Part shown: piece after piece, positions 48,947 to 58,939 of the stretch | Position numbering within the stretch: position 1 is the stretch's first letter | Layout of the letters: the number at the start of each line of letters is the position of its first letter | From: Paulinella micropora | Taxonomy: Eukaryota > Cercozoa > Imbricatea > Euglyphida > Paulinellidae | Assembly: GCA_019918135.1 (NCBI GenBank) | Contig: WBZZ01001088.1 | Location: 247,501 to 311,500 of the forward strand | Direction: 5' to 3' | Length of the DNA stretch: 64,000 nt | Made by a program: the position numbers and the translations under genes | The notes under the pieces: generated by a model | Database searches by the model: none | What the model was told of the DNA's origin: nothing | The model's input: only the letters and a program-made list of their open reading frames with translations

Positions 48947-49959
48947 ATGCGTAAGCTGCTGCCTTTGGAAACAGAGGCGCGACTAGAAGTAGAAGAAGAG
49001 GATGAAGACAAGTACAGCGAGAACTCTAAGCTTCTTCGACCAACGTCGCAATTGTCGCGCTCGTCCTGGCTCTCTGTTACCCAACAGACACGACTAAAAC
49101 ACTTGGCGGTAGGCCTGCTAGTGTTTTGGGCATTGGTAGAAGGTTTGGGCCTGGCCCGCCAGGCCGTGGCCAACACAGGACCACCCGTGCTGGTGGTAGT
49201 GTACAGCGCACCCGCCAACCTGGACAGGCGCATGGCTCTGCGTGGTACTTGGTGCTCACCCGCTAGTCTCTTACCCTCCCGCTCCAGTTGCTTGTTCCTG
49301 CTGGGCAGCACGGGCAACGACACTAAGGTAGCCGCCCTCCTCCAACAGGTCCGCCAGTCGCTCCTTCTTTCAGTATCTCTCAACCCCTCTGAAATCTCAG
49401 GAAAGAGACCTTTTCGGTGACATGGTGCTCAACGACTCGTTTGTGGATGTGTACCAAAACCTGTCCAGAAAGGCCTTAGTGCTGCTTGAGTTAGCTGACA
49501 CTCTGCGCAGGCAGGATCAACTGTGCATCTTCAAGGGCGACGACGATAACTACGTCAACATCGATGCGCTAAGCAGTGCCTGGTACCAGAACGCCAGCCC
49601 AATCAGACATCGGAGCGCTGGCCCTAAGTGTGTTTTTTTTGTTGTCATGAATGTGCAGCGGCAGAGCGCAGCAACTGCCACCCGCCCTAACAGGCCGGGT
49701 TTTCGTTGGGCGTCAAACCCGTGTACGACGGGCGGGCAAGCATGCTTTTACAGCCGACGAGTTCCCGCTCACACATTTCGAACCCTATCCCGTGGGGCCC
49801 TTGGTTATGTTGCCGATCAACACCACCTACAAATTACTGTTGGCCTCGCAGCACATACAGCTGCTGAAGGCCACCGACGATGTGCTGTTGGCCTACCTGG
49901 CTTACTATGCGAATGTCGCGGTGCGGACGGACCGACAACTGTACACGACTCACACTTAG
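48947..49959 (+). CDS. GT31-like beta-1,3-glycosyltransferase, three or more exons
   Basis: ATG 48947 (MRKLLPLETEARLEVEEEDE) opens an acidic cytosolic tail, then a TM anchor (LKHLAVGLLVFWALVEGLG). Exon 1 has RRMALRGTWC. A 52-nt GT-AG intron (49349-49400) leads to exon 2 with ERDLFGDMVLNDSFVDVYQN, LSRKAL and FKGDDDNYVNI, the classical GT31 motifs. A candidate 31-nt intron (49628-49658) leads to exon 3 with RVRRAGKHAFTADEFP, PYPVGP and a DDVLL acid pair. GT31 enzymes add Gal or GlcNAc in beta-1,3 linkage. Coding-like sequence to about 50313, with another GTAAAG and CTGCTAG pair, may be extra 3' exons. Confidence 0.82.
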
Positions 49960-50316
49960 GCTCTTTAATGTAGCACACACGAAAATTCTGTTGGGTGCTA
50001 GGTTAGCTCTGCACGTGTCTAGCTCGTGTTGGCTCAGGAGGGGTTCTTTCGTCGCTGCCACCAACTTACCGCCGGGCCAAATCTACCGTTTCCATCAGGA
50101 AATGACCGATTCTCGCTACCGGCCGTGCCTGCCAAGGCATACGCTGGGCTGGTAAAGCCCGCTATCCCTCCAAAAAGTCTTTCTTGTTCTTTCGTTTCTG
50201 CTGCTAGGTTCTCCAACCAGGCCATGAGTACAGTCACGAACTGGTTTCTAGCCTACCGCGTCTTTAGGCCAGCGGACTTTTTGTTCTCCGACTTTGGTGT
50301 GCCCAAGTTAACGTAG
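49960..50316 (+). other. Coding-like DNA after the GT31 gene, possible 3' exons
   Basis: Two short frames have plausible composition: FVAATNLPPGQIYRFHQEM and SNQAMSTVTNWFLAYRVFRP, the latter ending at a stop near 50313. A GTAAAG donor near 50153 and CTGCTAG acceptor near 50208 could link them. I could not settle how they join the preceding gene, if at all. Confidence 0.35.
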
Positions 50317-50647
50317 TGGTAGGGAGGGGCCGTGTTCCTCGGGCAAGGCCCGCGCTAGCTCTTTTTTTTTTCTTTTTTTTTTTTTGGTTTGTAAACTGAC
50401 AGAGCTATTTTCTTGGGGAAAGATTAAAAAAACCCACAGAAGCAATTCTCTCCCCTGCCTGCCGGGACCCTCCGCCCGCGAGGTTTAAGCTTTTTTCTTT
50501 TCTACCGATCAATAATTTCCCGGCAAGCAACGACGGCCCGAGAGAACAGTCAGGTGAGCGGCAGAGCGGCGGCTTCTAGGCCTGGGTTCTCTGGCCAAGC
50601 CGAGCCTCACGGGCAGCCTTGGGCAACACCAGCGCTCCGCCGGCAGC
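50317..50647. other. Intergenic, no gene seen
   Basis: T-runs and G/C-rich patches between converging genes. Confidence 0.5.
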
Positions 50648-51656
50648 TCAGGTCCAAAGGAAGTTGTTGCCGTTGGTGTCCACGTCCTGATACACGGCTC
50701 CGCCTAGACACAAGAGGAATTCGGCGGGTGCGCTCCATTCCGTAGCCCAGGTGCCGTTATTCCACGGCGTCTGCCACCAAGCGGCGTCTGCCGGGCATTT
50801 TAATTGAGCCCAAATGCCTAGACCGGTCTTCGTAGTGCAACAAAGGGGCAGCCCGACAACCCCCCCCACCTACTCTCTCTCTCTCTCTCCGTCTGCGTAG
50901 TCGGTTCTGAGGCTAATGGTGATTCGCCACGTTAGGAATGGCGGCGAGGAAGTGGAATTTGTGCAAAGGATGTACTTGCCAGCCCAGCCACATATCAATT
51001 CTGCCACGCACGGGCAGGCGCGCGCGCAGGTAAGCGAGCGCCTCGCACCGGTACAGCAGCGCCACCGTGCCGGAGGTATGGTCGCCTGCCAGGGAGCGAA
51101 ACAGCCCCGGCGCAACCGCGACCCTGTCCCAGGCGAGGCGGCGGCCGCGTATTTTGGTGTACAGCGTGATCATGTCCCAGTGTGCGGTATTGTTCCGGAG
51201 TAGACGTTCTACACTGGCTGTGTCTGAGATGAGGGCATCGTCTTCCAGGATGAGTATGCTGTTGTTCACGGTGTTACAAACGTCGGTGAGTGCATACTCC
51301 CACAGCCACACGTGCGACAGTGCCAGGGCGTACTCCTTGCGCGTCAGGCCTTTTTCGTGTACCCACCCGCGCACTGGCAGCGAGGCCATTATCGAAGACT
51401 GTCGCGCGTCGACTCCGTGCCACACAAGACAGTGACGACCCGCGTCGTGGAAAATGTTGCACAACTGTAGTGTGTTGTTGGCGCGCCACGAACCCGGCTC
51501 AGCTATCGATATCACAAACACGACGTAATTCGCGAGCGCTTCTTTCTCACAGCAGCGCGGCAGCACCGTCCACAGAGCCCAAGCACAAGCGGTTAAGCAC
51601 AGGGAAATAGCACTGCAAGCTGGCCAAGAGTTCAACCCTCTTACCCAATTCTTCAT
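50648..51656 (-). CDS. GT25-like glycosyltransferase, probably two exons
   Basis: ATG 51656 (MKNWVRGLNSWPACSAISLC) opens a signal anchor. The domain has YVVFVISIAEPGSWRANN, VWHGVDARQSS, GLTRKEYALALSHVWLWEYA and SILILEDDALIS, the core of GT25 (LPS- and collagen-type galactosyltransferases) with its ED-D acid motif. Exon 1 reads on to 50913, but a GT-AG intron (50870-50930, 61 nt) would join it in phase to a second exon at 50869-50648, whose frame has no ATG and contains LKCPADAAWWQTPWNNGTW. I prefer the two-exon model. It starts one base from the plus-strand ATG at 51655, so the two genes diverge or overlap. Confidence 0.8.
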
Positions 51657-51948
51657 GGTTTTGGGCTGGCTACAACGCTGCCGCCGTATTTTCCGTTACA
51701 ATCCCTCTCTTTCTCTCCCCCCCCCCCAACCCGATCTGCCCCCCACGTTCTATCTTTGGTCTGGCTTCCTTTTTCTTCCCTCCCACTTTTTTTTCTTACC
51801 CACCGGAAAAAGATATCCTGGCTTTTGTAAGGGGGGCCACAGAAAACGTGGAGGGAGGGGGGAGGGGGCAAGATCAGAGTGTATGGGAGGCGCTCGGGTG
51901 CTGTTCGGTAGCCCCAAAAAGTTCCACGGCAGCGAACTGGCAAGAAGC

Positions 51949-52899
51949 ATGCTGGTGGCTCTAATGGCCATGCTAAGATGGTCCCGCGCGGCAACCTGTG
52001 CAGATGTACTGGAACCCAAGGAAACGGTCATCAAGAGGGCGTCGGTTCTGAATGTTTCGTCTCTGCCCGCGGTAGTACACCAGATCTATTTCGACTTTGG
52101 CACGCCGGTCGACACGCAGGTTAGGTTGTGGGAACTAAGCTTTTCGTGGTCCCGCGTGCTGCCAGACTGGCGGCATTTGCTTTGGACCGAAACCGAGGTC
52201 GATTGCGTGGTGCACGTGTACCTGCCCTGGCTACGGACGACGTACGCTCAGCTGTCCTTACCCACTGAAAAGGTGGACTTGGGGCGCTACGTACTCGTGT
52301 ATGTCTATGGAGGTCTTTACGCTGATCTAGACATAGAAATCAGAGAGCGGCTCTTTGAGCTGGAGAATTACCAGGCACAGGTCTATGTAATGTACGAAAA
52401 CAATGGACTGGCAGGGGCCGTGCCGGGAAGCTCTTTGATCAAGGCAGTATTGTTAAGGCAACAAAGCAGGCTTACGCGCGGGTGGGTGGATCTCTTGCGG
52501 GTCTGGCGGCAGACGGGCCGGTTGCAGTGGCGGTATAATGTGCTCGACAGCACGGGCCCTCGTGTGACCAGCGAGGTTATCAGGGAGTGGACGCAAGGGA
52601 ACCTAAGCCAGGGCCTGTACCGCAATGCGACCTTGTATCTTCTCCCTAACCTAACTCCGTACCCCCCTCCTAACCCTTGCACGGAACGTGTATGCCATTT
52701 ATACACGTATACCTGGAAGGGGCAGGCGCAGCGGGCAGTCCGGACGCTGGTGGCCATGTGGCTGGCTATGGGCACAGCAGTCACACTGATAGGCGTCGCG
52801 TACTTTCGTCACAAGCGCAGGACACGCCACGCGCAAACCAAGAAGTCTGACAAAGAGCAGCTGCCCCTATTGTCAGCAGACGACGAAGCTGCAAAATAA
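51949..52899 (+). CDS. GT32-like glycosyltransferase with C-terminal TM
   Basis: I prefer ATG 51949 (MLVALMAMLRWSRAATC), a short signal-type start; the frame is open back to an ATG at 51655 through low-complexity DNA. The domain has LPAVVHQIYFDFGTP, WRHLLWTETEVD and DLGRYVLVYVYGGLYADLDIEI, the DxD and R-Y-x-L-x-x-x-G-G motifs of GT32 (Och1/alpha-1,4-GalT type). A C-terminal TM (VAMWLAMGTAVTLIGVAYF) and basic tail follow, giving type I topology rather than the usual type II. The stop lies inside an AATAAA signal near 52896. Confidence 0.82.
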   Translation: MLVALMAMLRWSRAATCADVLEPKETVIKRASVLNVSSLPAVVHQIYFDFGTPVDTQVRLWELSFSWSRVLPDWRHLLWTETEVDCVVHVYLPWLRTTYAQLSLPTEKVDLGRYVLVYVYGGLYADLDIEIRERLFELENYQAQVYVMYENNGLAGAVPGSSLIKAVLLRQQSRLTRGWVDLLRVWRQTGRLQWRYNVLDSTGPRVTSEVIREWTQGNLSQGLYRNATLYLLPNLTPYPPPNPCTERVCHLYTYTWKGQAQRAVRTLVAMWLAMGTAVTLIGVAYFRHKRRTRHAQTKKSDKEQLPLLSADDEAAK

Positions 52900-53116
52900 A
52901 AAGACAAAGCCGGCCAAGAAAGAAAGGAAAAACCAGGCTTTTTGTTTTTGGTTTGCTCCGGCGGATTCCAAGAAAGAAAAAACCATCGGCAGCCCCCCCT
53001 GGCCAGATTTTTTTTCTTTTCTCTTTTTTTTAATTAAAAGCTTGTTCGCGGTCCACCACGCCGTTCTCTCTCTCTCTCTTTTTGCCCCTCCCCCCCAAAA
53101 AATAGCTAACGTTTTT
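52900..53116. other. Intergenic, no gene seen
   Basis: T- and A-runs between converging genes. Confidence 0.5.
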
Positions 53117-54385
53117 TTAGAGACTGTCCGCTCTTGGGCCTAGACCGCGAAGCCGCAGACCTGTGCCTGTAACCCGCCGTCCGCGGGACAGGCAGCAACC
53201 ACAACCGACCCCCACGGCCGCGCCGCCGAGTGCCAGCCAGGCGTAAAAAATTGCTGACGTCCGCGGGCGGCCGTCGCACGGGTCCGCGGTGGTCTGTGCC
53301 CGGGAAGCCGCGCGGTAGTGCGTGGCGCTGGCGTTGTGCAGCAGCACTTCGCCCACGCGCGCCCACGCCATCAGCGCGACCGCGGGCCCCGCGGTTAACT
53401 TCGTGGCCGACACGCCGCGGTTGTAGTCAGGAGATTGTCCGTGTGGCGGACAGCTGTCGCTTAGCCGGAGACCGCGCGCACGTCGCGTGTTCAGCCAGCT
53501 AAGCGCGGCCAGCGCTCGTGGGCGCAAGTCTCCGTTTGTCTGGTCCGGACGCGCGCGCCTTTCCACCGCCACGGCGTACACAAACACGCTGGTCAGGCTC
53601 GTCTCGTCGGGGCTGGCCGCGTCGTTCACGATGTTGCCAAAGGCGCCGGACGCGCGCTGGTAACCGGACAACATTTGTAGATCGTGGTGCAGCCACTCGC
53701 TAGCCTCGCTGTCCTCGGTGCGCACCACGTAGCGGGACAGCGCCAGCAGCGCCCAGGCGTTGGCCCTGCCCCACTTGGCGCCGGTAGCGACACCAGTTGT
53801 AGCGCACAGCCCGTGCCACCACAGCCCATCCACTGGGTCCACGAACGCCTGCCTGGCCTGAACCAGCATGGCCCGCGTTTCGTCGGGATAGTCGGCCAGC
53901 AGCGCCGCGCCCGCCATATACACGTCGTCCAGCCACAGCCACCGCCGGCACTTTCGCCCGTGCCCGAACTGCCGTGTCACGAGCCCCGGCCAGTCCGCGT
54001 GCCGCCGCCACTGGCGCACACCGCGCACGGCAGAGCAGTAGACGGCTTGCGCGCCAGCGGTGTCGCGAAACAGGCTCCCGAACAGGCCTACCCTGTCCCC
54101 GACGGTCCACAGGAACGTCACGGGAAAATGGCGCGCTAGCCACCACCCGGGCTGCCCTACCGTCAGAGCCCGGGAGCTCAGCAGAGCATCGACTGCCACC
54201 GCGGCGTACCACGGCGGGTTGCGCAGCGCTTCCAGCGCCACCGCCGACTCGTAGTTCCAACCGTAGTAACCTGTCCAGCCCGGCACCAGCATCGGCTCCG
54301 ACAAGCGCTGTCGTAACGAATCACCCACCCAGGCCACGGTGTTGTTAGCACAAAAATGTGACAGCGCCAACCACGCGCAGAGCAT
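53117..54385 (-). CDS. GH88/GH105-like glycoside hydrolase with signal and TM
   Basis: ATG 54385 (MLCAWLALSHFCANNTVAWV) looks like a signal peptide. The catalytic region has WLWLDDVYMAGAALL, GLWWHGLC and AKWGRANAWALLALSRYV, the DD and W-G-R-x-N-x-W patterns of unsaturated glucuronyl/rhamnogalacturonyl hydrolases, which cleave lyase-generated oligosaccharides. A C-terminal TM (AIFYAWLALGGAAVGVGCGCCL) would hold it in a membrane. It lies back to back with the large gene at 54856, making a possible lyase-plus-hydrolase pair. Two-family assignment is by motif only. Confidence 0.75.
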   Translation of the reverse strand: MLCAWLALSHFCANNTVAWVGDSLRQRLSEPMLVPGWTGYYGWNYESAVALEALRNPPWYAAVAVDALLSSRALTVGQPGWWLARHFPVTFLWTVGDRVGLFGSLFRDTAGAQAVYCSAVRGVRQWRRHADWPGLVTRQFGHGRKCRRWLWLDDVYMAGAALLADYPDETRAMLVQARQAFVDPVDGLWWHGLCATTGVATGAKWGRANAWALLALSRYVVRTEDSEASEWLHHDLQMLSGYQRASGAFGNIVNDAASPDETSLTSVFVYAVAVERRARPDQTNGDLRPRALAALSWLNTRRARGLRLSDSCPPHGQSPDYNRGVSATKLTAGPAVALMAWARVGEVLLHNASATHYRAASRAQTTADPCDGRPRTSAIFYAWLALGGAAVGVGCGCCLSRGRRVTGTGLRLRGLGPRADSL

Positions 54386-54855
54386 GGCAGATGGGGTATT
54401 TTTTGGGGGATAGGAGGAGGGGGAGGGTTAGAGGATGGACTAGCACAGATTTTTTTTTTGTTCGGAGGGTTATGCTAGGTGTAAAGAACCTAGCCAACGG
54501 AAAAAGCAGGTGTTTTTTCTGCTGTAGTCAAGAAAAGCAGCTAGTTTCGGTCTTTCTTTTATACTTTAGGCTACAACAGAAGAAGAAGAAGAAAAGGGAG
54601 GAAGAAGAAAACAAAAAACATTTGGCCACCTACCGTCCGGACATCCTAGAAAAAATTAGGACAGAAAAAAAAAGCAGGCGGGGCCAATAGACACTGGTTT
54701 AAAAAAAAAGCGAGCTACGCCCCCCAAAAAAAAAAGACGATCCACGCTCTCCGTACAAAAAAAAAAGGAAAGTTGCGCTTCTGGCCTGCCACTGCCAATA
54801 CGCGCCTTGTTCTTTTCTTTCGGTTCCCTCCTCTACCCTAAAAAAAGAACAAGGC
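54386..54855. other. Divergent gap, no gene seen
   Basis: A/T runs and purine tracts between the head-to-head hydrolase and large membrane genes; it could hold a shared promoter. Confidence 0.5.
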
Positions 54856-56979
54856 ATGGACCTGCTGCACGAGGACTCGCGAGAGGGCTTCCAGTACCGG
54901 AAAGAGGTCGTGACCAGGCTGTTGCTGGCCAACTACGACCAGGGCACCCGCCGCCACGACAACGGCTATTGGGCCGACCTGCTTGTCCTGGCCTGCCACA
55001 ACCGGACACTACCACCGGCACAGCTCGCCGCGCTGGCCCTAGACATTCGCACTAGCACGGTCGCGGATTTCGCGCTGGCTTCGGTGGTGCGTATCCTGCA
55101 CTGCCAACCCGCGCTGAATGCCAGCGTGCTCACGGAGGCCTTGCTGGCGGTGCAGGGTTTGTGGTTTACACCCGGGGACACGCGCTCGGTGTTCTGGTCC
55201 GAGAATCACATCTTGTTGTGGAGTTCGGCGGCTCCGGTGCTGTGCGGGCTGGGCTGGGCACCTCCGCGCTGTCCCGTGGGCTGGCGGGCGCGGACGTTGG
55301 CGTACCTGCGCGAGAAACAAGCGGTCGGGTTCTACGAGTTTGCTTCCGGGGTGTACCTGCCCTGGTCGTTGGTCGGGCTGCTGAACTTGTACGACCTGGC
55401 GGACGACGCCGAGATTCACCGGCTAGCCGCGGCCGGTGCCCAAACATTGGTGCGGCAGCTGCGCCAGTACAGCGGCGAGCAGGGGTTGTGGGCCGTGCCG
55501 CAGCTGCGGTACCAAGGCCCGCACTACGCGCTGTCGTGGAACCTCGTGCTGCTCGGCGGGCCCGCGCGCGACCTATTTGGCTATTTTACCGGGGTGTGGG
55601 ACGGCAGCGCGCGCAACTTCAGCTTGTACAAGAGCACGGCGTTCGTGCTGCTGGTCACGGAACTGGACCTGTTCGGCGGCGTAGCGGGCGGCCCGCGCCT
55701 GCCGGCGCTGCACGAACAGTTTACCATTGGTCGACCCGCGGCCGAGCAGCGGCAGGCGCTGGCTGCGCTGGCTGCCGACGCGGGCGGGCTGGACGAGTGG
55801 GACCTGACGGCGCTGGGCTGGAGCCTGGGCGCGTACGTGGGGCCGGGGACCAGCGAGCACACTTTCCGGCTGCTGCAGCACTGGCAGTTGTGGGACAACC
55901 ACCAATTTTCTTGGGCCCGGCCCTGGCGGTACTGGTCGGCGCACGTGCTAACCAATGACGCGGGCTGGCTGCTGCGCGAAGTAACGGGGTCCTCGCTCCT
56001 GCACGCGAACGTTGTGCTGTGGCGCCACGGCAACGCGTCGCTGGGCTCTTTCCAGGGCTACCACCCCGGCTTGCGCGGCTGGCAGCAGCGGCCGTTGTCG
56101 GCCGCGGTCGGCCGCACCGTGCTGTGGCTCGCGAGCGGCAGGCTATCAGGGCGCCAACGCGCGCTGGTGACGCACCACGTGTCCGGCTCCGACCACTTGC
56201 CATGGGTGGTGCAGAGCCAGCACGTAGCACTTGTGGCCTTCAGGCGCAGCGCCGACGTGGCCCTGGCCCAACGACTAAGCCGCACCGGCGTGCGGCTCCT
56301 GGTCGAGACCGTACCGCCCGGAGAGTTGCAGCGAGGCAGCGTACACGATGCTAGGGGCCGCCGCTGGTTGCTGTTCCATGAGCCCGAGAGCGCCGCGTAC
56401 GCCGCCGTCTTTACGCCGTGCGGCCAGGAGCTCTGCGCCGGTTCGGGCCACCGCGGTTCGCAGGTCTGGGCGCTGGCCGTAGGCAATCGAGACCTGTGTG
56501 GCAGCTTCGAGAATTTCACCCAGACCATAGCCCGCGGCCACGTCCAATGGCACCACCGCGGCCGGACCTTAACGGCTGTGGCTAACGTCGCTGGCCAGTC
56601 GCCGGAGGTGCGCTGGCGGGTCCGCGACGGCCCGCTGCTGAAAACCACCTTTGTCTTTAGCTTTTATTTAGTCTTTTTGCTTGCGGCCTGTGTGTTCTTG
56701 TGTTGGTGCCGCGGCGTCTTGTACGAGATCCACCCCTCTAGCTTTTGCACGCTGTGCGCTCGCGGACATTCGTACAGTGCGGTTGGCGCTGAGCCCACAG
56801 AGCGCACAGTGTGTTGCCCGAAAGGTCGGCGCCGCTGCCGCCGCTGTCTGCGGCGTCGTACGGCGCGGGGTTTGGTGGTCTTGATAGTGTGGTTTAAGAT
56901 CGCCTGGGCGCTGCTATTCTTAACCTGTGGGCTGCTGTTTTTCTGTTGGCTGCTTTCCCTCGACCACCCTAACGAATAG
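54856..56979 (+). CDS. Large 707-aa membrane-anchored protein, possible polysaccharide lyase
   Basis: ATG 54856 (MDLLHEDSREGFQYRKEV) begins without a clear signal peptide, so an upstream exon may be missing. The first 330 residues are helical and Trp-rich, with FWSENHILLWSSAAPVL and FYEFASGVYLPWSL, like the toroid of glycan lyases and related enzymes. The next 280 are beta-rich (ASLGSFQGYHPGLRGWQ, GRRWLLFHEPE). Two TM segments end it (FVFSFYLVFLLAACVFLCW, IAWALLFLTCGLLFFCWLL), with a Cys-rich loop between them (CTLCARGHS, CCPKGRRRCRRCLRR). The pairing with the GH88/GH105-like gene suggests carbohydrate breakdown; family not assigned. Confidence 0.7.
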   Translation: MDLLHEDSREGFQYRKEVVTRLLLANYDQGTRRHDNGYWADLLVLACHNRTLPPAQLAALALDIRTSTVADFALASVVRILHCQPALNASVLTEALLAVQGLWFTPGDTRSVFWSENHILLWSSAAPVLCGLGWAPPRCPVGWRARTLAYLREKQAVGFYEFASGVYLPWSLVGLLNLYDLADDAEIHRLAAAGAQTLVRQLRQYSGEQGLWAVPQLRYQGPHYALSWNLVLLGGPARDLFGYFTGVWDGSARNFSLYKSTAFVLLVTELDLFGGVAGGPRLPALHEQFTIGRPAAEQRQALAALAADAGGLDEWDLTALGWSLGAYVGPGTSEHTFRLLQHWQLWDNHQFSWARPWRYWSAHVLTNDAGWLLREVTGSSLLHANVVLWRHGNASLGSFQGYHPGLRGWQQRPLSAAVGRTVLWLASGRLSGRQRALVTHHVSGSDHLPWVVQSQHVALVAFRRSADVALAQRLSRTGVRLLVETVPPGELQRGSVHDARGRRWLLFHEPESAAYAAVFTPCGQELCAGSGHRGSQVWALAVGNRDLCGSFENFTQTIARGHVQWHHRGRTLTAVANVAGQSPEVRWRVRDGPLLKTTFVFSFYLVFLLAACVFLCWCRGVLYEIHPSSFCTLCARGHSYSAVGAEPTERTVCCPKGRRRCRRCLRRRTARGLVVLIVWFKIAWALLFLTCGLLFFCWLLSLDHPNE

Positions 56980-57039
56980 TTCAGGCCCGCGATTTGTTGG
57001 CAAGGAAAGAAAAAGTTAGTATATTAAAAGTGGGGAGAC

Positions 57040-58830
57040 CGTTAAATTCTGGAAGAAGTGGCGTTTTATTGCCAAAATTGCGGTGCCTGCGAATTTGGCG
57101 CCAAATTCACCGCAAAATAAAGATGCAGAAAAAAAATTTGGAATAAAGGACATTTTGGCAATTAAAAAGTTGGCAGAGAGATTTTTCAGGGAAAGATTTC
57201 AGGGAGGGAAAAAAATATGCAAATTTTTTTCCCTCCCTGAAACTTTTCCCCAGAGATTTTCTTAAGCCAATTTCTAATTGCCGAAATGTCCTTCATTCCA
57301 AATTTTTTTTTCTGCATCTTTATTTTACGGTGGATTTGGTGCCAAATGCACAGACACCGCAATTTGTGGACACTCTAGATCAGCCGCAAATTGCGGCAAA
57401 CAAACAAATATTTTTTAACACAAAGGACATTTCGGCAATCAAAAAGTCGGTAGAGAAAACTTTTAGGGAAAGATTGTAGGGGGGGGGGGAATTTTTTTGA
57501 ATTTCCCCGCCCGTCATTTGTTCCCTAAAAATCTTCTCTACCGATTTTTCAATTGCCAGAATGTCCTTAATTCCAAAAAAAAATGCAGGCATCTTTATTT
57601 TACGATGAATTTGGCAACAAATTTATGTATCTTTATTTTACGATGAATTTGGCAACAAATTTATGTATCTTTATTTTACGATGAATTTGGCAACAAATTT
57701 ATGTATCTTTATTTTACGATGAATTCGGCAACAAATTCACAAACACCGTAATTTGTTGCCAAATTCATCGTAAAACAAAGATGTCTGATTTTTTTTTTTG
57801 GAATTAAGGACATTTCGGCAATCGAAAAATTGCTAGAGAGAATTTTTAGGGAACAAATGACGGGCGGGGAAAAATTTATGTATTTTTTTCCCTCCCTGAA
57901 ATTTTTCCCTAAAAATCTTCTACCGATTTTTCAATTGCCAGAATGTCCTTAATTCCAAAAAAAAATGCAGGCATCTTTATTTTACGATGAATTTGGCAAC
58001 AAATTTATGTATCTTTATTTTACGATGAATTCGGCAACAAATTCACAAACACCGTAATTTGTTGCCAAATTCATCGTAAAACAAAGATGTCTGATTTTTT
58101 TTTTTGGAATTAAGGACATTTCGGCAATCGAAAAATTGCTAGAGAGAATTTTTAGGGAACAAATGACGGGCGGGGAAAAATTTATGTATTTTTTCCCTCC
58201 CTGAAATCTTTCCCTAAAAATTCTCTCTACCGATTTTTCAATTGCCAGAATGTCCTTAATTCCAAAAAAAATGCAGACATCTTTATTTTACGATGAATTC
58301 GGCAACAAATTTGTGTATCTTCATTTTGCGATGAATTCGGCAACAAGTTCACAAACACCGTAATTTGTTGCCAAGTTCATCGTAAAACAAAGATGTCTGA
58401 ATTTTTTTTTGGGATTAAGGACATTTCGGCAATCGAAGAATCGGTAGAGAGAATTTTTAGGGAAGAATTTCAGGGAGGGAAAAAAATGCATAAATTTTCT
58501 CCCGCCCGTCATTTGTTCCCTAAAAATTCTCTCTAGCAATTTTTCAATTGCCAGAATGTCCTTAATTCCAAAAAAAAAATTCAGATATCTTTGTTTTACG
58601 ATGAATTTGGCAACAAATTTATGCATCTTCATTTTACGATGAATTTGGCAACAAATTTATGCATCTTCATTTTACGATGAATTTGGCAACAAATTCATAA
58701 ACACCGCAATTTGTGGACACCTCTAATCAACCACAAATAGCGACATATTTTTTTTTGGAACGCAGGACATTTCAGCAATCGAAAAACTGGTAACGAAAAT
58801 CTTGGGGGAACCATTGATGGGCAGGGATTT
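57040..58830. repeat. AT-rich hairpin array with 306-bp periodicity
   Basis: Two hairpin types alternate. One is built on GGAATTAAGGACATTTCGGC and its inverse, around a CAGGGAGGG/CCCTCCCTG or GACGGGCGGGG centre. The other is built on ATTTTACGATGAATTTGGCA, around CACAAACACCGTAATTTG. The T-run start recurs at 57787, 58093 and 58399, exactly 306 bp apart. At 57591-57742 a 38-bp unit repeats four times (57591, 57629, 57667, 57705). Open frames such as those near 57083, 57592 and 58632 are repeat translations. No gene; a structured origin, packaging region or hairpin transposon array is possible. Confidence 0.85.
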
Positions 58831-58939
58831 TTTTTGTTGTATTTCCTCTGTTTATTAATCATTCTCCCCAAGAGTTCTCTAAAAAAAAGTCCAACTTGTG
58901 TTCGAAAGGAAGCAAAGGGATGGAACCTAAAGCAACACC

